Source: Clostridium sp. UBA701 (lineage in GTDB: Bacteria > Bacillota > Clostridia > Clostridiales > Clostridiaceae). From it: a stretch of DNA of 64,000 nucleotides. Where the stretch lies: NCBI GenBank assembly GCA_002298125.1, contig DBMJ01000016.1:248001-312000 (forward strand), written 5' to 3'. How positions within the stretch are numbered: position 1 is the first letter of the stretch; every line of letters starts with the position of its first letter. Under the pieces are notes generated by a model, which saw nothing but the letters and a program-made list of their open reading frames with translations, ran no database searches and had not been told where the DNA came from. Both the position numbers and the translations under genes were made by a program. Below are positions 9,167-16,594 of this stretch, in pieces.

Positions 9167-9845
9167 AGTTATAGAACTAAAAAATATAGAAAAAATATAC
9201 GGTACCGCCATCAAAACTCAGGTGCTATTTGATTTAAACCTTCACTTTGAAGAATCCTCTTTTAATTCTATAATAGGGCAATCTGGCAGCGGCAAGAGTA
9301 CACTGCTCAATATTATTGGAACCTTAGACAATCCAACCAGTGGTGAAGTAATAATAGATGGTAAAAACACAAAGGGCATGAGCAAGAATCAATTGGCCGC
9401 ACTAAGAAATGAGGCTTTAGGCTTTATATTTCAATTTCATTATTTATTACCTGAATATACAGCCCTGGAAAATGTACTTATGCCCTATAAAATAAAAAAG
9501 GCAAATCCTCCTAAAGAAATTTATGAAAGGGCTAATGAGCTTTTAGATTTAGTTGGGTTAAGTAAGGTAAAAAACAATCTGTCAACTAACATGTCTGGGG
9601 GGCAGCAGCAAAGAACAGCTATTGCTAGGGCGCTTATAAACAATCCCAAAATAATATTGGCAGATGAACCTACAGGAAATTTAGATTCAGAGTCTACAGA
9701 AAACATATATAAGCTCCTCCGGGATATAAATGAAAAATATAAAACCACTTTTATCATAGTAACTCATGATAGAAAAATAGCAGAAAAGGCGGACAGGATA
9801 GTAGAGATAAAAGACGGAAGAATAAATATGGATATCTATAGGTAA
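9159..9845 (+). CDS. LolD/MacB-like ABC transporter ATP-binding protein
   Basis: A 228-residue nucleotide-binding subunit. It has Walker A (GQSGSGKST), Q-loop (FIFQFHYL), the signature NMSGGQQQRTAIARAL, Walker B (ILADEPTGNLD) and the switch His in VTHD. The sequence and length fit the LolD/MacB/FtsE class that partners FtsX-type permeases. It overlaps the permease by 8 nt and ends the operon that starts with the cobalamin-binding gene. A hairpin terminator follows. Confidence 0.93.
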   Translation: MAKVIELKNIEKIYGTAIKTQVLFDLNLHFEESSFNSIIGQSGSGKSTLLNIIGTLDNPTSGEVIIDGKNTKGMSKNQLAALRNEALGFIFQFHYLLPEYTALENVLMPYKIKKANPPKEIYERANELLDLVGLSKVKNNLSTNMSGGQQQRTAIARALINNPKIILADEPTGNLDSESTENIYKLLRDINEKYKTTFIIVTHDRKIAEKADRIVEIKDGRINMDIYR

Positions 9846-9846
9846 T

Positions 9847-9902
9847 ATAATGGTGTTAGACTGGCCCATAAATTTCAGGGTTGTCTGGCACCATTATTTT
9901 AT
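9847..9902 (+). terminator. Terminator after the ABC operon
   Basis: Inverted repeat ATAATGGTG/CACCATTAT with internal pairing between GACTGGCC-type sequences, followed by TTTTATTT. It sits directly after the ATPase stop codon. Confidence 0.6.
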
Positions 9903-9923
9903 TTAAAAAAGTAAAAAATTAGG

Positions 9924-9976
9924 TTGACATTTATAGGTTACGGATGTAAACTATAATTAAGGTTACAAAAGTAACC
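9924..9976 (+). promoter_or_regulatory. Promoter with two BlaI/MecI-type operator dyads
   Basis: TTGACA at 9924-9929 lies 17 nt upstream of TAAACT (9947-9952); a better TATAAT at 9952 has 22-nt spacing. Two dyads share one layout: GTTAC-N4-GTAAA (from 9937) between the promoter boxes, and the perfect GGTTAC-AAAA-GTAACC (9961-9976) just downstream. Their centres are 25 bp apart. Both lie before the BlaI-like gene, which fits autorepression of the regulator-peptidase operon. Confidence 0.7.
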
Positions 9977-9993
9977 CGAAAGGAGTAATGTAT

Positions 9994-10386
9994 ATGGACC
10001 TTTTGGTTTCAAGGATAACAGATTCAGAAGTTGAAGTTATGCGTGTATTATGGGAGGCAGGCTGTGAGCTTCCTATTGCTGATATAAGAAAAACCCTGGA
10101 AAAGAAAAGTAAGTGGGAGACCTCTACAATTAAAACCTTACTTCGCAGACTCTGTGAAAAGGGTGTGGTTCTTGCCACTAAAAAGGAAGTGTTCTATTAT
10201 AAGCCCTTGGTTAGTGAGGAAGAATATAATGAGTATAATACTCAAAGCCTAATCGATCGCTTGTACGCTGGAAGTGCAAAAAAGCTTGTAGCATCTCTAT
10301 TAGGCAACAAGAAGCTTGACGAGACTGATATAGAGGAGCTTCGTAATATGTTTAAGGTAGGTGGTAAAGATGAAGGATACAATTAA
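9994..10386 (+). CDS. BlaI/MecI/CopY family transcriptional repressor
   Basis: A 130-residue winged-helix repressor. The pattern ITDSEVEVMRVLWEAG...WETSTIKTLLRRLCEKG is the DNA-binding domain of this family. The C-terminal helix (about 80-130) should dimerise and contains the region cleaved in relatives. It is the first gene of an operon with an M56 peptidase, the BlaI-BlaR1 arrangement. The ATG at 9994 is 8 nt after AAAGGAG; the ATG at 9988 is only 2 nt away. The downstream peptidase starts inside this gene. Two dyads in its promoter are the probable binding sites. No beta-lactamase or penicillin-binding protein gene is nearby, so the regulon is unknown. Confidence 0.9.
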   Translation: MDLLVSRITDSEVEVMRVLWEAGCELPIADIRKTLEKKSKWETSTIKTLLRRLCEKGVVLATKKEVFYYKPLVSEEEYNEYNTQSLIDRLYAGSAKKLVASLLGNKKLDETDIEELRNMFKVGGKDEGYN

Positions 10387-12274
10387 ACTAATACTATCAC
10401 TTTCCCTATCAGGAAGTATTCTTGCTCTGTTTATATTTGCCATGAAGCCACTAATAAAGAACAAACTATCAAAGTCCATACAATATTATTTATGGATTGT
10501 GGTACTGTTAAGGCTTGTACTTCCATTTTCCTATGAAGGAAGTATTATGAACAACATGTTTTATAGCAATAAAGCTCCAGTCAATATAAGTACTCAGAGT
10601 ACAGTTCAACCACTAAATAGTACAAGTGAGAATATCATTAATTCAGCTCCACTTCAAAAGGCTGAAGGGAACACAGTTAAGGGTGGCTTTGACTTAAGTG
10701 TTTATTTTAGGGATATATTTAATAAATACGCTTTTTATCTTTGGCTGCTGGGCGCAGTAATGGCTCTCACTGTTAATTTAACTGGATATGCTCGGTTTTT
10801 AAAGCACATAAAAAAGACAAATAAACCAGCACTTAATGAACAAGAAAGAATTTTTACTGCTCTTTTAGATGGCAGGGAAAATGTGAGGCTTATGCGAAAT
10901 CCTTATGTAACTACCCCAATGTTAATTGGAATACTTAGGCCTTGTATTATAATTCCAGATTGCAGCTTTAATGAAAAGCAGCTTAAAAATATTCTGCTCC
11001 ACGAGCTTTCACATCTGAAGCATGTTGACATTGGTATAAAGTGGTTAATCTTGATAGCTACATCAGTTCATTGGTTTAACCCCCTTATATATTTTATTAA
11101 GAAGGAAGTAAATAGGGTTTGTGAACTAGCTTGTGATGAAGCGGTTATTAAAAATCTTAATGCGGAAGAAAAGCAGGCCTATGGTGACGCTTTAATATCT
11201 GTTGTAGCAGAGCGTAAATATCCTATTTGGGTATTGCAGGCAACTATGTGTGAGGAGAAAAAGAGCTTAAAGGAGAGATTGGTAGCAATTATGAACCATA
11301 ATAAAAAATCAAGGTTGGCTATAGTAATGTCAGCGGTGCTGCTTGCTGCGGTAATTATGGGGGCTATAGCACTTGGGGCAAAGGTTGTGGCTTCAAATGA
11401 AAAGTCAACTGCAGGAGCTGAGGTAGTAACTTATAATTTGTTTGAGATTTCTAAATATCAAACACCCTATATAGGGGATAATAGCAAGGTTTCTGCTATG
11501 GTGAGCCATCTTCCATTGCCTGATAGCTATTTCAAGCAGCAGTACATTTCTCTGTTAACAGATAATAAACCCTATAAGCTTACTGTATATTATGAAGCAA
11601 AAAAAGGCGCAGTACACAGTGGTGAATGGCCAATGGAAAATCCCAATAATGCAATTTATTCTACTATGCAGAAAAATGCATTGGTTTTATTTAGTATGAT
11701 TAACAATCTGGATGGAGTAACCTTTGCATTTCGTGATTCCCAGTCTGAAGGGAAATTAGATGCTTTAAAATACGATACCACCTTTACCTTTTCACGATCC
11801 TCCATGGCAGAGAAATATGGAGATATTTCTAATCTTAGTACAAATTTAGACCTTCTTCAGGAGATAGTAACAGGGAAATTAGAATTTACAGAAGCTGAGG
11901 TTGCATCGGCGCAAGCAGTGGTGGAGGAGTATTTCCGTGCTGGTGCAGCAAAGGATGACAAGGCAATTTTAAGAACCTTAACACCAGAGCATAACCAGCC
12001 CAATGTGGTACTATATGGAGAAGAAAGCCGCACTCTATTATCAGTAAAATATACTCCCTATGACTCTATGAGAGAAGCATATATTACAAATGGAGGAGGG
12101 CGAAAGAACGGGACAAAAATCGAAAATGTTATTGTCTTTAAGGTGAGCTTTAATATAAAGTATCCAAAGGGAGAGCTTGGACCCTTTAATGAGGGGGACT
12201 ATAATAATTGGAGCATGATCTTAGTTCGTAAGGACAAAGATTCTCCCTGGCTCATTGCTGATCAGGGATATTGA
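10370..12274 (+). CDS. BlaR1-like M56 peptidase with C-terminal DUF4829-like domain
   Basis: A 634-residue membrane-bound zinc peptidase thought to signal to the BlaI-like repressor. The N-terminal third has four membrane helices and the M56 motif HELSH (residues 211-215), with the third zinc ligand likely in ACDEAV. After a further helix (about 315-335) comes an extracytoplasmic region. It contains no penicillin-binding or beta-lactamase-like sensor domain. Instead it ends in a domain resembling DUF4829 (about 505-634: VVEEYFRAGAAKDDKAIL...WLIADQGY). Beta-lactams are therefore unlikely inducers. The start is ATG 10370, inside the repressor gene, with AGGTGG upstream. A 16-bp perfect terminator follows. 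Confidence 0.85.
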   Translation: MKDTIKLILSLSLSGSILALFIFAMKPLIKNKLSKSIQYYLWIVVLLRLVLPFSYEGSIMNNMFYSNKAPVNISTQSTVQPLNSTSENIINSAPLQKAEGNTVKGGFDLSVYFRDIFNKYAFYLWLLGAVMALTVNLTGYARFLKHIKKTNKPALNEQERIFTALLDGRENVRLMRNPYVTTPMLIGILRPCIIIPDCSFNEKQLKNILLHELSHLKHVDIGIKWLILIATSVHWFNPLIYFIKKEVNRVCELACDEAVIKNLNAEEKQAYGDALISVVAERKYPIWVLQATMCEEKKSLKERLVAIMNHNKKSRLAIVMSAVLLAAVIMGAIALGAKVVASNEKSTAGAEVVTYNLFEISKYQTPYIGDNSKVSAMVSHLPLPDSYFKQQYISLLTDNKPYKLTVYYEAKKGAVHSGEWPMENPNNAIYSTMQKNALVLFSMINNLDGVTFAFRDSQSEGKLDALKYDTTFTFSRSSMAEKYGDISNLSTNLDLLQEIVTGKLEFTEAEVASAQAVVEEYFRAGAAKDDKAILRTLTPEHNQPNVVLYGEESRTLLSVKYTPYDSMREAYITNGGGRKNGTKIENVIVFKVSFNIKYPKGELGPFNEGDYNNWSMILVRKDKDSPWLIADQGY

Positions 12275-12276
12275 TT

Positions 12277-12320
12277 AAAAGCTGTTAAAGGAGCTTAACT
12301 TCCTTTAACAGCTTTTGTTT
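12277..12320. terminator. Bidirectional terminator between the M56 gene and mreB
   Basis: A perfect 16-bp stem, AAAAGCTGTTAAAGGA with TCCTTTAACAGCTTTT, around an 8-nt loop. It has A and T runs on both sides, so it can end both convergent transcripts. Confidence 0.88.
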
Positions 12321-12326
12321 TGAAGA

Positions 12327-13322
12327 TTATACCTTTTCAATCATTTCTAGGGACTCACCTGCACCAATGGCAACAGAATCAAGAGGAAATTCTGCAACAT
12401 ATGCGGGTATATGCGTTTCATTATATATGAGTTTATCTAAGCCTTCTAGAAGAGCTCCGCCGCCGGAAAGCATTATTCCCTTATCCATTATATCTCCTGC
12501 AAGCTCAGGCGGTATTTTTTCAAGGGTGATTTTGATGGTGTTAATAATCATAGCTACAGGATCCTTCAAGGCTTCTCTTATTTGGCTATCTGTAATGATA
12601 ATAGCCTTTGGAAGTCCGGTTATTAAATCTCTTCCTCTTATTTGCATCTCTCTTTGCTCTTCAATTTTATAGGCAGAGCCAAGCTCAAATTTTATATTTT
12701 CTGCGGTTCTTTCACCTATCAGGAGGTTAAACTCTCTTTTTACATAGTTAATAATTGCCTCGTCAAGTTCATCTCCTGCAACTCTTATAGAATTGCTTAA
12801 AACAATTCCTCCAAGAGAGATAACAGCTACCTCAGTAGTACCTCCACCTATATCCACAATTATACTTCCGGTTGGCTCATTCACAGGAAGACCTGCTCCT
12901 ATGGCAGCTGCCATAGGCTCCTCCAGGAGCATAACCTTACGAGCCCCTGCTTGATTTGCAGCCTCATTTATAGCTCTCTTTTCAACCTCTGTAACTCCAG
13001 TAGGATAGCAAATTACAATCCTAGAGTTATTTAGTGAATTCTTGCCAATAACTTTTTCAATAAACTTTTTCAGCATCTGCTGAGTCAAATCAAAGTCAGC
13101 AATTACCCCATCCTTAAGTGGCCTAATTGACACAATATTCTCTGGAGTTCTGCCTATCATATTTTTAGCCTCTAACCCAACGGCTAACACCTTCTTGTTT
13201 TTAGTGTTTACTGCTACCACAGAGGGCTCTCTAAGCAAAATACCTTTACCCTTTGAAAATATTAAAGTATTAGCTGTTCCTAAATCTATTCCTATATCTT
13301 TAGCTGTTCCAAAAAATCTCAT
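12327..13322 (-). CDS. mreB: MreB/Mbl family rod-shape protein
   Basis: A 331-residue actin-like protein that forms membrane-bound filaments and guides peptidoglycan synthesis. Phosphate and nucleotide motifs are present: DIGIDLGTANTLI, VCYPTGVTEVEKRA, MAAAIGAGLPV, DIGGGTTEVAVISLGG and MLSGGGALLEGL. It stands alone: no mreC, mreD or minD lies beside it, so it is more like the Mbl/MreBH paralogues than the mreBCD copy. That assignment is an inference from context. The length is normal and the ATG at 13322 is preceded by AGGGGGAAATTTC. It is convergent with the BlaR-like gene and shares its terminator. Confidence 0.93.
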   Translation of the reverse strand: MRFFGTAKDIGIDLGTANTLIFSKGKGILLREPSVVAVNTKNKKVLAVGLEAKNMIGRTPENIVSIRPLKDGVIADFDLTQQMLKKFIEKVIGKNSLNNSRIVICYPTGVTEVEKRAINEAANQAGARKVMLLEEPMAAAIGAGLPVNEPTGSIIVDIGGGTTEVAVISLGGIVLSNSIRVAGDELDEAIINYVKREFNLLIGERTAENIKFELGSAYKIEEQREMQIRGRDLITGLPKAIIITDSQIREALKDPVAMIINTIKITLEKIPPELAGDIMDKGIMLSGGGALLEGLDKLIYNETHIPAYVAEFPLDSVAIGAGESLEMIEKV

Positions 13323-13478
13323 GAAATTTCCCCCTTAGAATTCATCCTATGTTTATTGTCATAAAGTTTACCAAATCGTAAAAAGTAACTTTGCACCAGT
13401 ATAAGTTTAATGAACATGTTTTTCAACACACAATATGGGGTAATTACTCCATAATATTCTATAATAACCATAATATAA

Positions 13479-13507
13479 TTGACATAAATTGTACAAAGTA
13501 TTATATT
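13479..13507 (+). promoter_or_regulatory. Sigma-A-type promoter for the DUF5692 gene
   Basis: TTGACA (13479-13484) and TATATT (13502-13507) are separated by 17 nt. The transcript would have a leader of about 95 nt before the ATG at 13611. That leader contains the inverted repeat AACAAATTG/CAATTTGTT. Confidence 0.55.
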
Positions 13508-13610
13508 ATAAGTAACAAATTGTATACAACCTAATTGTGGGCAATTTGTTTTTAACAAAGCCATTATTTTATTTTGGTATGGAATTATAATTAAAAAAGG
13601 GGGATTAAAG

Positions 13611-14534
13611 ATGTTTTTATTTGAATCAATTCCTTGGTACTCTGTTCTAATGTGGTTTGGAGTTCTTGCAGGCTTGATGGTTGTAAATGAGCTGGCTCGC
13701 ATGAACAAGTGGTTTTCTCTTTTGATATTTTTAGTGTTACCTATTGTGCTTCCCTTTACAGTTTGGAATCACACAGCAGGTGCAGGCTCCAGTGTTGGAA
13801 CCTGGTTCCACTGGGCAAAGGTGTATTCTGCCCTTGCAGGCTGCTTAGGCTTTATGGCTTTAAGGTTTATTAAGGGTGCTAGCAATAATAAGTATCTCTT
13901 AATGTTTCCACCATTAATTCTTTCAATCAACATATTGGAGGCAGTTGTTCGTGACTTTCAGTGCTACGGCTTAAACGGCATGGTAGATGGGGTTATGATG
14001 GTGGGTGGTCCTTGGAATATAATGAATGGTATTGCAGGTATTTTAAATATTATCACCATTTCCGGTTGGATGGGTATCTTTATCGGCAAGGACAAGCGCA
14101 AGGATATGTTATGGCCTGATCAGCTTTGGTTCTGGATCATTGCCTATGATCTTTGGAACTTTGCCTATGTTTACAACTGTGTTTCCGACCATTCCTTCTA
14201 TGCTGGTGCAGCACTTCTGATATCCTGTACAATTCCAGCTTTCTTCATAAAGAAGGGTGCTTGGCTGCAGCATCGTGCACAAACCTTAGCAATTTGGATG
14301 ATGTTTGTTATGTGCTTCCCAGCCTTTGTTGATACTTCTATGTTTGCAGTAAAATCCTCACACAATGAAACGGCATTATGGGTTGTAAGTGCTTTGGCTT
14401 TGGCTTCTAATATAGCGGTGTTTATTTATCATTTCTATAAAGTATTTAAGTACAAACGCAATCCATTTAAAGAAGAGGTACATCCAGATTTGACCAGCTA
14501 CAAACTAGTTGTAGAAAATAAATACAATATGTAG
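13611..14534 (+). CDS. DUF5692 family integral membrane protein
   Basis: A 307-residue polytopic membrane protein with about eight to nine helices. It is rich in Trp and carries polar motifs such as NHTAGAGSSVGTWFHWAKVY, GGPWNIMNGIAGILN and WPDQLWFWIIAYDLWNFAYVYN. It matches the uncharacterised DUF5692 family found in anaerobic Firmicutes. Conserved His/Trp/Asp residues within helices suggest transport or binding of a small ligand, but no function is established. RBS AAAAGGGGG is 9 nt upstream of the ATG. Monocistronic, with a terminator at 14555. Confidence 0.7.
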   Translation: MFLFESIPWYSVLMWFGVLAGLMVVNELARMNKWFSLLIFLVLPIVLPFTVWNHTAGAGSSVGTWFHWAKVYSALAGCLGFMALRFIKGASNNKYLLMFPPLILSINILEAVVRDFQCYGLNGMVDGVMMVGGPWNIMNGIAGILNIITISGWMGIFIGKDKRKDMLWPDQLWFWIIAYDLWNFAYVYNCVSDHSFYAGAALLISCTIPAFFIKKGAWLQHRAQTLAIWMMFVMCFPAFVDTSMFAVKSSHNETALWVVSALALASNIAVFIYHFYKVFKYKRNPFKEEVHPDLTSYKLVVENKYNM

Positions 14535-14554
14535 CCTGTTTATGGCATATTTTT

Positions 14555-14586
14555 AAGACCAAAATTGTAGAGATTTTGGTCTTTTT
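14555..14586 (+). terminator. Terminator after the DUF5692 gene
   Basis: An 11-bp stem, AAGACCAAAAT with ATTTTGGTCTT, loop of 7 nt, followed by a T run. Confidence 0.85.
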
Positions 14587-14709
14587 TCATATAAAAAAGT
14601 TCAACCAAATTTCACTCAAATATTGAAATTAACTCGTGTCTTTATTTTATTTGTAAAAAGAGTTATAATTATGTAACAAGTATTATTAGTAAGATATTAG
14701 GAGGAGTTT

Positions 14710-15981
14710 ATGTTCAAAGAGTTAATATGTCCAAATTGCGAAGAAAGCTTGCAGAAGATTATTAACGCTATGTGTGAGGGTTATGCTGTAAATGAAATAA
14801 TTTGTGATGATAACGGCAGACCTACAAATTACAGATTCATGGAGGTAAATCGCTCCTTTCTACAAATGACTGGATTTAAAAGAGAGGACATCCTAGGTAA
14901 AACTGTAAAAGATATTTCCCCCAATATTGATGCTAACTTGATTGATGCTTACGGAAAAGTGGCTCTTACAGGAAGCCCTGCAAACTTTGAAAATTATTCT
15001 GAACTCCTGGACAAGCATTTTAGGGTAAGCGTATTTTCACCTAAAAAGGGAACCTTTATAACCATGTTTACGGATATAAGCGAAATGAAGAGAACGGAGG
15101 AGACCTTAAAAAAGCATAAGCTGCTCATTGAGTGTGCCCAGGATGCGGTTTTGTATGTGAAGGATGATGGTATGATTGTTGATGCAAATGAGGCTGCACA
15201 ATGGTTATACAATTATACTTATGAAGAGCTTTTACAATTAAGTATTCATGATATCAGGCATCCAGCTACCAGACTAGAGTTTGAAAGGCAAATGAAACAA
15301 GCAGACAAGTATGGCATAGTATTTGAGTGTATTCATGTAAGAAAAGATGGATCAAGCTTTCCTGTTGAAGTAAGTGCTAAAGGCACCATCATCGAAAATA
15401 GAGGCATAAGAATTCATATCATAAGGGATATTACCGAGAGAAAGCTTGCTGAGGAAAAGATTACATATCTTGCTAATTACGATTCCCTTACGGGTATTCC
15501 CAATAGAGCACATCTCATGCATGAGCTGGATATGTCCATCCAGCGTGCAAGCAGGGGAGAGGATAAATTTGCAGTACTGTTTTTTGATATAGACAAGTTT
15601 AAGCTGATCAATGACGTGTACGGTCATGATGCAGGAGATAAAGTCTTACAGACAGTGTCTGCTAGAGTTCAGAATTTAATTCGAAAAATAGACACCCTTG
15701 GAAGGCTAGGAGGAGATGAATTTATAATAATTCAGCCCTTAATTGAAAAAGCTGAGGATGCGTTACCCCTTGTGCATAGAATATTTAAAGCCTTTGATGA
15801 GCCAATTACTGTGGGAAGTAATTATATTAAGGTAATTATTAGCGTTGGTATTAGCATTTATCCCGATAATGGGGAGGATAAGGAAGCTCTTTTGAGTAAT
15901 GCTGATAATGCCATGTATGCTGCTAAAAAAGAAAAGGACAATAGCTACAAGTTTTATACTAAAAAAGATGCATCAGTGTGA
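14710..15981 (+). CDS. PAS-PAS-GGDEF diguanylate cyclase
   Basis: A 423-residue cytoplasmic enzyme predicted to make cyclic di-GMP from two GTP. The first PAS domain covers about residues 22-125, the second about 130-255 (ECAQDAVLYVKDDGMIVDANEAA). The GGDEF domain (about 260-418) keeps the active-site GGDEF (334-338) and the product-inhibition I-site RKID (Arg325/Asp328) five residues before it. No membrane segment or EAL domain is present, so the input is a soluble signal. RBS AGGAGGAG. Its last seven codons form one arm of a terminator shared with the convergent TetR gene. A GEMM-I riboswitch elsewhere in the window (40873) is a possible downstream reader. Confidence 0.93.
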   Translation: MFKELICPNCEESLQKIINAMCEGYAVNEIICDDNGRPTNYRFMEVNRSFLQMTGFKREDILGKTVKDISPNIDANLIDAYGKVALTGSPANFENYSELLDKHFRVSVFSPKKGTFITMFTDISEMKRTEETLKKHKLLIECAQDAVLYVKDDGMIVDANEAAQWLYNYTYEELLQLSIHDIRHPATRLEFERQMKQADKYGIVFECIHVRKDGSSFPVEVSAKGTIIENRGIRIHIIRDITERKLAEEKITYLANYDSLTGIPNRAHLMHELDMSIQRASRGEDKFAVLFFDIDKFKLINDVYGHDAGDKVLQTVSARVQNLIRKIDTLGRLGGDEFIIIQPLIEKAEDALPLVHRIFKAFDEPITVGSNYIKVIISVGISIYPDNGEDKEALLSNADNAMYAAKKEKDNSYKFYTKKDASV

Positions 15982-15993
15982 TGCATCTTTTTT
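15961..15993. terminator. Bidirectional terminator that encodes both flanking C-termini
   Basis: A perfect 15-bp palindrome, AAAAAAGATGCATCA with its complement, around a GTG loop. The stop TGA of the cyclase (15979-15981) and the stop TGA of the TetR gene (15973-15975, minus strand) are mirror images in the two arms. Both proteins therefore end in KKDAS plus one residue. Confidence 0.9.
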
Positions 15994-16584
15994 AGTATCA
16001 ATTATAATGGTTTCTAGGCTTAGCTTACCCTTTTCAAGACCTAATATCTGTTCAATGAGCCTGATATGAATCTGAGGGTCAGTAACCCCTTCAATATAAA
16101 GGTCACCAAGCCCTCTAATTAGGATTTTAAGCATATATTCTGGATATTCAATGTGTATCAAGCCAAGGTCAAGCCCCTGGAGAAAAAGGTTCTTAGCATG
16201 TAACAGTGCAGTTTCTGATAACCTATCTCTTATAAGGCTAAATACTCCAGGATTTCCCGGGGAATAGGAGGAGATGGCTGGATGGCTTTGTATGGAGTTA
16301 AAGTATAGATATAGAATTGAAGAAAGCTTAGAATAGAAATCCAAGCCCTCGTCCTCTACAATGTTGCTAAGTTCTACCTCTACGCCTTCAATAAATTGCT
16401 CCACTACCGCTTCCACCAACTGTTCCTTTGAAGAAAAGTAATAGTACACAAGCCCCTTTGCTATACCAATTTTTTGTGCTATGTCATTCATGGAGGTCTT
16501 ATTTATGCCCTGAGCTTCAAAGAGCTCCTTAGCAGTAAGGATAATCTCCTGACGTCGTACTTTTGGATCCTTTGTTATACGCAT
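15973..16584 (-). CDS. TetR family repressor of the adjacent ABC exporter
   Basis: A 203-residue regulator. The N-terminal HTH (about 8-55) reads RRQEIILTAKELFEAQG...SMNDIAQKIGIAKGLVYYYFSSKEQLVEAV, which is diagnostic of TetR/AcrR. The C-terminal ligand domain is not recognisable by class. It is the last gene of the operon with the ABC ATPase and the large permease and starts 10 nt after the permease stop, with RBS AGGGGG. ATG 16584 is 6 nt from that RBS, whereas ATG 16590 abuts it. A TGACT-N7-AGTCA dyad in the operon promoter is its likely operator, giving negative autoregulation. Confidence 0.9.
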   Translation of the reverse strand: MRITKDPKVRRQEIILTAKELFEAQGINKTSMNDIAQKIGIAKGLVYYYFSSKEQLVEAVVEQFIEGVEVELSNIVEDEGLDFYSKLSSILYLYFNSIQSHPAISSYSPGNPGVFSLIRDRLSETALLHAKNLFLQGLDLGLIHIEYPEYMLKILIRGLGDLYIEGVTDPQIHIRLIEQILGLEKGKLSLETIIIDTKKDASH

Positions 16585-16594
16585 ATTCATCCCC

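Noticed and set aside
13479..13610. Leader of the DUF5692 gene as a riboswitch
   Set aside because: Apart from one inverted repeat I find no conserved aptamer core of any class I know.
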